Notes under the pieces: model-generated
Told to the model about the DNA's origin: nothing
The model's input: the letters and a program-made list of their open reading frames with translations, nothing else
Databases searched by the model: none
Source: an uncultured Actinomycetes bacterium
GTDB taxonomy: Bacteria; Actinomycetota; Actinomycetes; Mycobacteriales; Mycobacteriaceae
Reading direction: 5' to 3'
DNA length: 58,354 nucleotides
Assembly (NCBI GenBank): GCA_903877095.1
Contig: CAIRCP010000178.1
Span: 1-58,354, forward strand
Part shown: positions 35,321 through 41,885 of the stretch, one piece after another
Numbering within the stretch: the first letter of the stretch is position 1
How the letters are laid out: every line of letters starts with the position of its first letter
Program-made: the position numbers and the translations under genes

Positions 35321-36745
35321 ATGAGCCTGACAACCGACGCTCCCGCGACGTTCCCCGCCCACGATCCGGCCGGCTGGCGACAGCTGCCGACCTCGTACAC
35401 CCCGGTAGACCCCGCCCGGGTCGAAGCGCTCATGGCCAAGGAGTGGGAGCGGTACACCACCACCACGGTCGGCTCGGCCGACCACGCCGCCCGGTCGGTC
35501 AAGAGCCTGCCGCTGGGGGTGACCAGCAGCTTCCAGTACTGGGATCCGTACCCGATGGGCGTGAAGTCCGCCCGCGGCGCCTACGTCACCGACTGTGACG
35601 ACCGCAAGGTGCTGGATCTGTCGATGGGCTTCGGGGCGATGCTCGTCGGCCACCTCAACCCCGCCGTGGTGGCCAAGGTCAAGGATTCGCTGGACAACAT
35701 CGGCACGCTGTTCGTGACGCCGTCGCCGATCTCGACCGACGTCGCCGAGAGGTTCAAGCAGCGCTTCGGCCTGGACATGTTGCGGTTCACCAACTCCGGC
35801 ACCGAGTCGACGGGGTACGCGGTGCGCACAGCACGGGCCTACACCGGCCGCAAGGCGATCATCAAGATCGAAGGCGGCTACCACGGCGGCTACGACGGTC
35901 TTTCGGTGTCGGTCAAGCCGGGTATTGACGAAATCGGTCCCGCCGATAACCCGATCCCGCAGGTGCCCTTCGACTGCGAGCCCGGCGTCGTGCACGTGGT
36001 GGCCTACAACGACCTCGGCCAGATGGAACGCAAGTTGGCCGCCCACGGCAAGGACGTCGCCTGCGTCATCATGGAGCCGGTCATCGAAAACCTCGGCATC
36101 ATCCTGCCCGACGCCGGCTACCTGGCCGGCGTCCGCGCCCTGTGCGACGCCCACAACGTGCTGCTGATCTTCGACGAGGTCAAGACCGGCCTGACCGCCG
36201 GCGCCAACGGCGCGGCCATGCGTCTGGGCGTCAAGCCCGACCTGATCACCCTGGCCAAGTCCATCGGCGGCGGCCTGCCGCTGGCCGCCTTCGGTGGCAC
36301 CGAGGAGGTCATGCAGGTCGTCGTCGACAACCGGATGGCGCACTACGGCACCTACAACGGCAACCCGCTGTGCATGGCCGCGGCCGCCGCCGTCGACGAA
36401 ATCGCCACCCCGCAGGCGCTGGCCGCGGCCGAGCAGGTGAACGACAACGCCATGGAGAAGATGGACACCATCATCCGTGAGTACGAACTGCCGGCCCACA
36501 CCGTCGGCTTCGGCGTCAAGGGCGCGGTGACCTGGTCGTCGACCCCGATCCGCAACTACCGCGACTACAAGCTAGTCACGGACTTCCACGTCGCCGAGCT
36601 GGGCTGGCTGTGGGGCATCAACCGTGGCGTCCTGACCCCGCCGGGGATGGACGATCAGTGGCTGGTGTCGCTCGCGCACACCGACGCGGACATGGACATC
36701 TGGGTCAACGCCTTCGGTGATCTCGCGAAAGCGTTGCGCGCCTAG
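35321..36745 (+). CDS. Class III PLP-dependent aminotransferase (glutamate-1-semialdehyde aminomutase-like)
   Basis: 474 aa fold-type I enzyme. GTE near residue 160 (NSGTESTGYA), GGYHGGYDG at 185-193, the PLP-binding Asp D285 in IFDEVKTG and the Schiff-base Lys K313 in LAKSIGGGLP are visible. It is longer than HemL and has an extra N-terminal arm, so it is a paralogue rather than the haem enzyme. ATG 35321 follows a GAAGGGGA site. It starts 11 bp after mmpL and could be cotranscribed with it, which suggests an amino-containing metabolite linked to the transporter, but that is a guess. Confidence 0.87.
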   Translation: MSLTTDAPATFPAHDPAGWRQLPTSYTPVDPARVEALMAKEWERYTTTTVGSADHAARSVKSLPLGVTSSFQYWDPYPMGVKSARGAYVTDCDDRKVLDLSMGFGAMLVGHLNPAVVAKVKDSLDNIGTLFVTPSPISTDVAERFKQRFGLDMLRFTNSGTESTGYAVRTARAYTGRKAIIKIEGGYHGGYDGLSVSVKPGIDEIGPADNPIPQVPFDCEPGVVHVVAYNDLGQMERKLAAHGKDVACVIMEPVIENLGIILPDAGYLAGVRALCDAHNVLLIFDEVKTGLTAGANGAAMRLGVKPDLITLAKSIGGGLPLAAFGGTEEVMQVVVDNRMAHYGTYNGNPLCMAAAAAVDEIATPQALAAAEQVNDNAMEKMDTIIREYELPAHTVGFGVKGAVTWSSTPIRNYRDYKLVTDFHVAELGWLWGINRGVLTPPGMDDQWLVSLAHTDADMDIWVNAFGDLAKALRA

Positions 36746-36793
36746 GCCTTCGACTGGCATACACCGCCCGGCGGCGGCAAAACCGCTGGTCAG

Positions 36794-36831
36794 AAAATCG
36801 GTTGTGCCGGGGGCGGGCGGCCCGTTACGCT
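36794..36831 (+). promoter_or_regulatory. whiB7 promoter with WhiB7-type AT-rich box
   Basis: AAAAT (36794-36798) stands 3 nt before TTGTGC (36802-36807), and TACGCT (36826-36831) is the -10 with 18-bp spacing. WhiB7 is known to activate promoters that have an AT-rich box immediately upstream of the -35, including its own. Confidence 0.75.
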
Positions 36832-36870
36832 CGCACCCGACGTTTCCATGACACACGAGAGGGGCCGACG

Positions 36871-36933
36871 ATGTTCGCATCAGCTGCACGTCACGCCGCC
36901 GCTCGTCAGTCCGTGGACTGCGGCGTCATCTAG
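36871..36933 (+). CDS. Upstream ORF in the whiB7 leader (20 aa)
   Basis: ATG 36871 to TAG 36931 encodes a 20-residue peptide beginning MFASAARHAAARQ, preceded by AGAGGGG. Its 3' half contains AGTCCGTGG (36908-36916), which is complementary to the 5' arm of the downstream terminator. Translation of this ORF can therefore control folding of the leader, as established for whiB7 attenuation in mycobacteria. Confidence 0.75.
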   Translation: MFASAARHAAARQSVDCGVI

Positions 36934-36950
36934 ACCAACCCCCGACGACA

Positions 36951-36984
36951 GGCCACGGACTCTCAAGAGTTCGTGGCCTTTTTT
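36951..36984 (+). terminator. whiB7 attenuator, intrinsic terminator
   Basis: GGCCACGGACTCT (36951-36963) pairs with AGAGTTCGTGGCC (36966-36978), 13 bp with one G-T wobble, followed by six Ts (36979-36984). It sits between the upstream ORF and whiB7. CCACGGACT in its 5' arm can instead pair with 36908-36916, giving a 9-bp antiterminator. Confidence 0.85.
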
Positions 36985-37010
36985 GTGTTTCCAGAGAGCA
37001 GGTGAACCCG

Positions 37011-37280
37011 ATGTCTGAGCTATCCACGTGCCGGTCCGACGAAACCCTTTTGCCGTGCCACGCCGCCGACCCCGACCTCTGGTTCGCCGAGGATCCGGCC
37101 GCTCTTGAACAGGCCAAGACGCTGTGCGGCGGATGCCCGGTGCGGCGGGCCTGTCTGGCCGCCGCTCTGGAGCGCGCCGAGCCGTGGGGCGTATGGGGCG
37201 GGGAGATCCTGGAGCGTGGAATGGTGTTGGCGCGCAAGCGGTCTCGGGGCCGGCCGCGCAAGGACGAGGTCGCCGCCTGA
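37011..37280 (+). CDS. whiB7: WhiB7, redox-responsive transcription activator of intrinsic antibiotic resistance
   Basis: 89 aa iron-sulfur protein. Cluster Cys are C16, C39, C42 and C48 (LCGGCPVRRAC), the turn is EPWGVWGGE at 57-65 and the C-terminal AT-hook is RGRPRKDE from 79. WhiB7 binds the sigma factor and AT-rich DNA to induce ribosome-protection and efflux genes. ATG 37011 gives the usual length; GTG 37002 would add three residues. Expression is controlled by the attenuating leader upstream. In M. tuberculosis whiB7 lies next to uvrD2; here a 6.5-kb transporter block separates them. Confidence 0.95.
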   Translation: MSELSTCRSDETLLPCHAADPDLWFAEDPAALEQAKTLCGGCPVRRACLAAALERAEPWGVWGGEILERGMVLARKRSRGRPRKDEVAA

Positions 37281-37345
37281 GTGGGCTGCGACCCGCGGGT
37301 CGGACCTTCCGCAGGATTCGCCGTCCGGGAAGGTTCGATCCGACC

Positions 37346-37368
37346 TATTGTCCTAAGCATCAGGACAA
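37346..37368 (+). promoter_or_regulatory. Palindromic operator and -10 of the exonuclease-NTase cassette
   Basis: TTGTCCT (37348-37354) and AGGACAA (37362-37368) form a perfect inverted repeat with a 7-nt spacer, ending 9 bp before the exonuclease ATG. TATTGT (37346-37351), a good -10 match, overlaps the left arm, so a bound repressor would block initiation. No regulator gene is in the cassette. Confidence 0.7.
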
Positions 37369-37377
37369 GGGAGAAGC

Positions 37378-37932
37378 ATGGTTGGGGAGTGTTACATCTC
37401 CGTCGATGTCGAGACCGCCGGGCCCGTCCCGAGTCTCTACTCGATGTTGTCCATCGGAGCGTGTCTGGTCGATGACCCCGAGTGCGGGTTCTACGTCGAG
37501 ATCGTGCCCGAACACCAGGCGGTGTCGCCGGGCGCTCTTGATGTCACGGGGCTGACCATGGAGGAGTTGACGGCGACGGGCGCGACGCCCGCGGCGGCGA
37601 TGGAGCGTTTTGCGGCCTGGATCGAGCAGGTGACCCCGGCCGGCCAGACGCCGATCTTCGTGGGATTCAACGCTCCGTTCGACTGGATGTTCGTCGCGGA
37701 CTACTTCCATCGCCACCTCGGCCACAATCCGTTCGGGCATGTGGCACTCGATACCAAGGCCTACTTCATGGGCAAGTTCGGCACGGCCTTCGCCGACTCG
37801 AGCATGAGTCGGCTGTCGCCGCGCTACCTCGCCGGAAAACCCTTGTCCCACAACGCCTTGTCCGATGCCGAGGACCAGGCCGCATTGTTCCGCGCGATCG
37901 TCGCCGACGACGCGTCCACTCACGACCAGTAG
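37378..37932 (+). CDS. DEDDh 3'-5' exonuclease (DnaQ/RNase T-like)
   Basis: 184 aa. ExoI motif SVDVETAG with D10 and E12, ExoII motif FNAPFDWMF with D102 and ExoIII motif HNALSDAEDQA with H158 and D163 complete the DEDDh site. It is a stand-alone exonuclease domain with no polymerase or other domain. AGGGAGA precedes ATG 37378. A perfect palindrome lies 9 bp upstream and the putative nucleotidyltransferase begins 12 bp downstream, so the two form an operon. Substrate (DNA, RNA or tRNA ends) is not evident. Confidence 0.87.
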   Translation: MVGECYISVDVETAGPVPSLYSMLSIGACLVDDPECGFYVEIVPEHQAVSPGALDVTGLTMEELTATGATPAAAMERFAAWIEQVTPAGQTPIFVGFNAPFDWMFVADYFHRHLGHNPFGHVALDTKAYFMGKFGTAFADSSMSRLSPRYLAGKPLSHNALSDAEDQAALFRAIVADDASTHDQ

Positions 37933-37944
37933 GAGTCGAGACCG

Positions 37945-39282
37945 TTGTCTGAGCAGCAAGCCGAGGCCGTCGACCGCATCACCGAGTCCGCAGCCCGGTT
38001 CGGGGTTGATGTGGACGAGAAGGCCGCCGCACGTTGGCTGACGGCGATTGCCGACGCCAACAATAGCGACGAGGAATTCCGCCTCGACGCCAAAAGCGGA
38101 ACCTTCGGCCACAAGGTGTCGATGCTCGATTTCAGTCCCCGCGACCTGGCCCGCTTTCGCGACATCGGCAAGATCGTCGAAGTCACCGGGCCCGAGGGAG
38201 TCGTGGAGAGCGCGCTTGCGCTGGCCGGTTCGGCGGCCCAGTCCAAGATCCAGACATACCCCGGCGACGCCGACTACTTCCAGCGCCTCAACATCTACGC
38301 CGACACCCGGGAAGAAGCCTGTGAGATCCTCTCCACACTGATGCGCGAGCACGTACTGGCGACCCTGGAGGGTCCCACCTATCAATTCCTCGAAGCCAAG
38401 TTCGGCAGCTATCCCTTCGACTGCACCGTCAAAGGTGAGAAGCAGCAGAAGGGCTGGACCATCTACTGGAAGCCGGAGGAGGTTGTCGCCGGTGAAGTGA
38501 CAGCCGAAAAGTCCGACGGCACCGTCGTGACGTTGAAATGGGAGGACGGCCGAAACGATCCGGGTTGGTGCAAACTCGATTGGGTTGTCGTCGATCCGGA
38601 ACGCCAGAAGCTTTCCAACGCCGGCGTGGTTATCGACCCCACCTGGCAGGCTCCGGATGGAACGATCGTCTCCCTCGACGGCTATCTGGACACCTACTTC
38701 CAGGAGGTCTACCTGGAAAGCGATGACGCCGAGATGATCAAGAAGGTCACCTCGTTCGTCTCCGAAGGCGCTCTGGACGACTACGTCGAGTCGATCGAGG
38801 GCGAAGTGCGTAAATACCTCACTGATCACGTGAACTACGGCAAAGCGGCCAAACGGATGTACAACGTCTTTCGCATCACTGGCCGCCATGTCGACGCTGC
38901 CTTCGTGCGCGAATTGTTCGACGAGCCGGCGACGATTCTCTACCAGGTGTGGTCGCTGATCACGACCTTGGAGAACGCGACCGAGCCCGGCTCGACGATT
39001 CCGATCGAGACCGTCCGAGCGCAAGCCGACGCGCTGATCCTGCAGGTTGTCGACGCGTTGGAGGGCGATGAGGAACGGGAGATCGTCAAGGAGTTACTCA
39101 ATCTGCGCAACACCCTCGACGACCAGCACTCCGGCGAGGCCCGGACCGCTGCGGTGGAGGGCGCTCAGATCAAGGTGGTCAACCTGATCAACACGTTCTT
39201 CCGGGAACGCCTGATGGGGATGCCGACGATCCGCGAATACATCGACGAGATTCAGTCAGCGCCAGAGAAATCCGCTTCTTAG
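37945..39282 (+). CDS. Uncharacterised protein with nucleotidyltransferase-like signature
   Basis: 445 aa, not assigned to a family I can name. Residues 95-110 read GSAAQSKIQTYPGDAD, which fits the polymerase-beta superfamily pattern hG[GS]-x(9-13)-DhD with G95, S96, D108 and D110. D212 in KLDWVVVD could be the third carboxylate. Around it lie conserved-looking blocks such as YFQRLNIYADTREEACEIL and PTYQFLEAKFGSYPFDC. The C-terminal 180 residues are helical and acidic. TTG 37945 follows AGGAG at the exonuclease stop, implying coupling. The assignment is a motif inference; no structure or homologue was checked. Confidence 0.6.
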   Translation: MSEQQAEAVDRITESAARFGVDVDEKAAARWLTAIADANNSDEEFRLDAKSGTFGHKVSMLDFSPRDLARFRDIGKIVEVTGPEGVVESALALAGSAAQSKIQTYPGDADYFQRLNIYADTREEACEILSTLMREHVLATLEGPTYQFLEAKFGSYPFDCTVKGEKQQKGWTIYWKPEEVVAGEVTAEKSDGTVVTLKWEDGRNDPGWCKLDWVVVDPERQKLSNAGVVIDPTWQAPDGTIVSLDGYLDTYFQEVYLESDDAEMIKKVTSFVSEGALDDYVESIEGEVRKYLTDHVNYGKAAKRMYNVFRITGRHVDAAFVRELFDEPATILYQVWSLITTLENATEPGSTIPIETVRAQADALILQVVDALEGDEEREIVKELLNLRNTLDDQHSGEARTAAVEGAQIKVVNLINTFFRERLMGMPTIREYIDEIQSAPEKSAS

Positions 39283-39307
39283 CCGCGGACTTCCGGGTGA
39301 CCGGGGC

Positions 39308-40630
39308 TCAGGCTGGCGGCTGGGCGTAGCCCGGGATGAACCGCTCGGCCATTTCCCGAACGGGCACATAGCAATCCAGCTGACAGGAGATCGCCACGTT
39401 GGAGGCGATCACCCGCAGCGGGATCGCCAGGCTGGCCGGCAGATCCATCTGCCGGGCCATCTTGAGGTTCTGCGGGGTGCGTTCCATGTTGGCCGCGGCG
39501 TGGCGCTGCAGCCACTTGCGGGTGTAGTGAAACACCGGCACTTCGACGGGTTCGACGTACTGGGCCAGCATTTCGTCGATGTCCGCGATGGAGAGCTGCT
39601 CACCCTTCTGGATGAAGCCCACCTTCTCCATGGTCGGCAGCAGATCGTCGTAGTTCCGCTGCTGCGCGAGCCTGATCATCATGCCCATCTCCACCGGCAG
39701 GCCGTCGGGCAGCGGCGCCACCGCACCGAAGTCGATGACTACCAACCGGCCGTCGTCGCGCAGCATGAAGTTCCCGGGGTGGGCGTCGCCGTGCATCAAC
39801 CCGACCCGCGCCGGCGCGTCGAAGGTGAGCTCGAAAAGCCGGGTGCCGGCCAGATCTCGCTCCGCGCGGGTGCCGTCACGGATGATGTCCGCCAGCGGCT
39901 TGCCTTCGACCCACTCGGAGACGACGACCTTCGGCGCGCTGCCGACGATGTGCGGGATCGCGAAATGCGGATGTCCCTCATAGGCTTTCGCGAACGCGCG
40001 CTGGTTGTTGGCCTCCAGCCGGTAGTCCAGTTCCATCTCGGTGCGCTCGATGAGTTCATCGACCACGCTCTGCACGTCGGCGCCCGGGGCGAGTTGTTTG
40101 AGCACGCTGGTGAGCCGGCGCATGGTCTTGAGGTCGGCGCGCAGCGCCTCGTCGGCCCCGGGGTACTGGATCTTGACGGCCACCACCCGGCCGTCGCGCC
40201 ACACGCCCCGGTGGACCTGCCCGATGCTGGCCGATGCCACCGGATCGTCGTCGAACTCGGTGAAGCGGTCGCGCCATTTGGTGCCCAGCTGCCCGTCGAG
40301 CACCCGGTGCACCTTGGGCGCCGATAGCGGCGGGGCGTCCTTCTGCAGCTTGGTCAGCGCCTCGCGATACGGCTCGCCGAACTCCTCGGGGATGGCGGCC
40401 TCAAGCACCGACAGCGCCTGACCGACTTTCATGGCGCCGCCCTTGAGCTCGCCCAGAACAGAGAACAGCTGGTTGGCGGCTTTCTCGACGAGTTCGGCGT
40501 TGACTTCATCTTTGGACTTGCCGCCCAGGCGCTTAGCCGCACCGAGCGCGGCCCGCCCCGCGATGCCGACCGGGATGCTGGCCAGCTTTGCGTTGCGGCG
40601 GGCACTCCCACGCTTGATGTCATCGGCCAC
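39308..40630 (-). CDS. ABC1/AarF/UbiB-family atypical kinase (Rv3197 type)
   Basis: 440 aa. The family's Ala-rich loop and KxGQ motif (MKVGQALSVLE), VVAVKIQYPG, the catalytic loop MHGDAHPGNFML and VIDFGAVAP are present. Rv3197 belongs to the WhiB7 regulon and has been linked to macrolide tolerance in mycobacteria. GTG 40630 starts ADDIKRGSARR. A 17-bp perfect palindrome lies 8 bp upstream. It is convergent with the exonuclease cassette, which separates it from whiB7. Confidence 0.9.
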   Translation of the reverse strand: MADDIKRGSARRNAKLASIPVGIAGRAALGAAKRLGGKSKDEVNAELVEKAANQLFSVLGELKGGAMKVGQALSVLEAAIPEEFGEPYREALTKLQKDAPPLSAPKVHRVLDGQLGTKWRDRFTEFDDDPVASASIGQVHRGVWRDGRVVAVKIQYPGADEALRADLKTMRRLTSVLKQLAPGADVQSVVDELIERTEMELDYRLEANNQRAFAKAYEGHPHFAIPHIVGSAPKVVVSEWVEGKPLADIIRDGTRAERDLAGTRLFELTFDAPARVGLMHGDAHPGNFMLRDDGRLVVIDFGAVAPLPDGLPVEMGMMIRLAQQRNYDDLLPTMEKVGFIQKGEQLSIADIDEMLAQYVEPVEVPVFHYTRKWLQRHAAANMERTPQNLKMARQMDLPASLAIPLRVIASNVAISCQLDCYVPVREMAERFIPGYAQPPA

Positions 40631-40638
40631 GTTCCCAT

Positions 40639-40655
40639 CATCCCTGACAGGGATG
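40639..40655. promoter_or_regulatory. Perfect 17-bp palindrome upstream of the ABC1 kinase
   Basis: CATCCCTG-A-CAGGGATG, 8-bp arms around one central base, starting 8 bp before the GTG start (read on the minus strand). A TTGACG lies just beyond it at 40659-40664 on the minus strand. It could be an operator or a leader hairpin. Confidence 0.65.
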
Positions 40656-40723
40656 CTGCGTCAATGCGGTACCGGTCAAGTGGGGTGGGCCGGCCTTCGG
40701 ACGATAGATACTGTTGCCCGCCT

Positions 40724-40768
40724 CCGAGCGACAACGACCCGAGCGGCAACGACCCGAGCGACGACGAC
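40724..40768 (+). repeat. 15-bp tandem repeat, three copies, intergenic
   Basis: CCGAGCGACAACGAC and two variants (40724-40738, 40739-40753, 40754-40768). They lie in the 296-bp gap between the ABC1 kinase and the ThiF/TOMM-like gene, in which I see no convincing gene. Confidence 0.9.
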
Positions 40769-40926
40769 CCCGCCTCCTCGCGCAGCGCAAGGACGCGGCA
40801 GATGATGCGATGCTCGGTGGAGCGCGGCATCTCCCCGGCGCTGTACAGCCCGCGGCGCGTAGCGCAGTTCGGTCCCGCGCAATACGCGGCGGGTGGTGCG
40901 CTCGTACGCCGGCTGCGGCATCAGGG

Positions 40927-41850
40927 CTATGTCGTTGTCGCTCGAAGGGGCGTTGTCGCTCGAAGGCGGGCACCGGTATTAGTTCTCCCGACGCGCGACA
41001 CGCCGGGCCAGCACCCACACAGCGGATGGCGCACCCAGCGCCGGGCTCGGATGCCTCCCGTGGCGACGTCGACTTCGACGGTCGCGTTCAAGGTCGCCGG
41101 CGCGGGGGAGTCGCCCGGCAGACCGCGCACCGCGGCGATGATCCGCTGCAGCTGGCCCAGCGCCAGCGCCGCGGTCGCCAGCAGCGTCGCGCGGTCGGCG
41201 GTGCCCACCACCTCGCGCAGCTGAGCGGCCAGCGCCGGCCACGCCGGATCGCGTTCGGTGCGGTGCAGGTCAGCGCACGTCAGGCAGCTTGTCAGGCCGG
41301 GAATCACCAAGGGGCCGACCACCCCGGTGCCGTCGCGCACCAGCACCGGCAGGTGCGGCACGCCCGCGCCGTGCAGATCGCGTACCAGCCTCGGGTCGGC
41401 GGCCAGCGTGTCGGCCAGCACCACCAGGTCCACGTCGATCGCCGCACCGGCGCCGTGGCCGTGCGCCGTCCGGCCCACCCGCGCGCCCGAGCACCGCAGT
41501 CCGTCAGCCAGCAGTTCCGACAGCGGCCCGTCGCCGTGCACCCGGATCGACAGCGCGCGGCCGGTGGGCCTGCCCTCGCCCGCTTCGGCGCGCAGCGCCC
41601 CGGCCGTCACCAACTCATCCAGCAGCGCCGAAAACCCGTCGGTGTCGGTCAGCCCATGCACGGCGGCCAGCCGGCGCACGCGATCGCACTCCATCGGCGC
41701 GGCCAGTGCCCGCAGCACTGCGGCCAGCCCGCCCGGCGTCAATCCCGTTGGGGGACGGACCAATACCGCACGACGGGGGTCCCAGCCGACCTGCACGGCG
41801 CCGTCGGGCCGCAGCAGCACCGGCATCGCCGGATCGAGCGCATACCGCAT
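40927..41850 (-). CDS. ThiF/TOMM-precursor-binding-like protein (Rv3196 type), repeat-extended C-terminus
   Basis: 307 aa. The layout resembles cyclodehydratase partner (E1-like) proteins: an N-terminal winged-helix-like region, a Rossmann-like stretch (LVVLADTLAADPRLVRDL), then zinc-type Cys in SCLTCADLHRTERDP and CGCWPG near the C-terminus. No YcaO cyclodehydratase or precursor peptide gene is nearby. The last 13 residues, including LRATTP twice in imperfect form, are encoded by an 18-bp tandem repeat. Rv3196 holds this position in M. tuberculosis. It is separated by 35 bp from the DUF2342 gene. Confidence 0.78.
   Translation of the reverse strand: MRYALDPAMPVLLRPDGAVQVGWDPRRAVLVRPPTGLTPGGLAAVLRALAAPMECDRVRRLAAVHGLTDTDGFSALLDELVTAGALRAEAGEGRPTGRALSIRVHGDGPLSELLADGLRCSGARVGRTAHGHGAGAAIDVDLVVLADTLAADPRLVRDLHGAGVPHLPVLVRDGTGVVGPLVIPGLTSCLTCADLHRTERDPAWPALAAQLREVVGTADRATLLATAALALGQLQRIIAAVRGLPGDSPAPATLNATVEVDVATGGIRARRWVRHPLCGCWPGVSRVGRTNTGARLRATTPLRATTT
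40933..40968 (+). repeat. 18-bp tandem repeat at the 3' end of the ThiF/TOMM-like gene
   Basis: CGTTGTCGCTCGAAGGGG (40933-40950) followed by CGTTGTCGCTCGAAGGCG (40951-40968). On the minus strand it encodes the terminal LRATTP-type repeats. Confidence 0.93.
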
Positions 41851-41885
41851 CGGGTGACTGTGACACCGGCGCGGCCGCGCGCGGT

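Noticed and set aside
37281..37345. Terminator for whiB7
   Set aside because: GC-rich inverted stretches occur, but no stable hairpin followed by a T-tract was found before the exonuclease promoter.
40631..40926. Small frames in the gap between the ABC1 kinase and the ThiF/TOMM-like gene (one reads MPRSTEHRIICRVLALREE)
   Set aside because: No ribosome site, no recognised family, and the 15-bp repeat lies inside. I could not support a gene, though a decayed one is possible.
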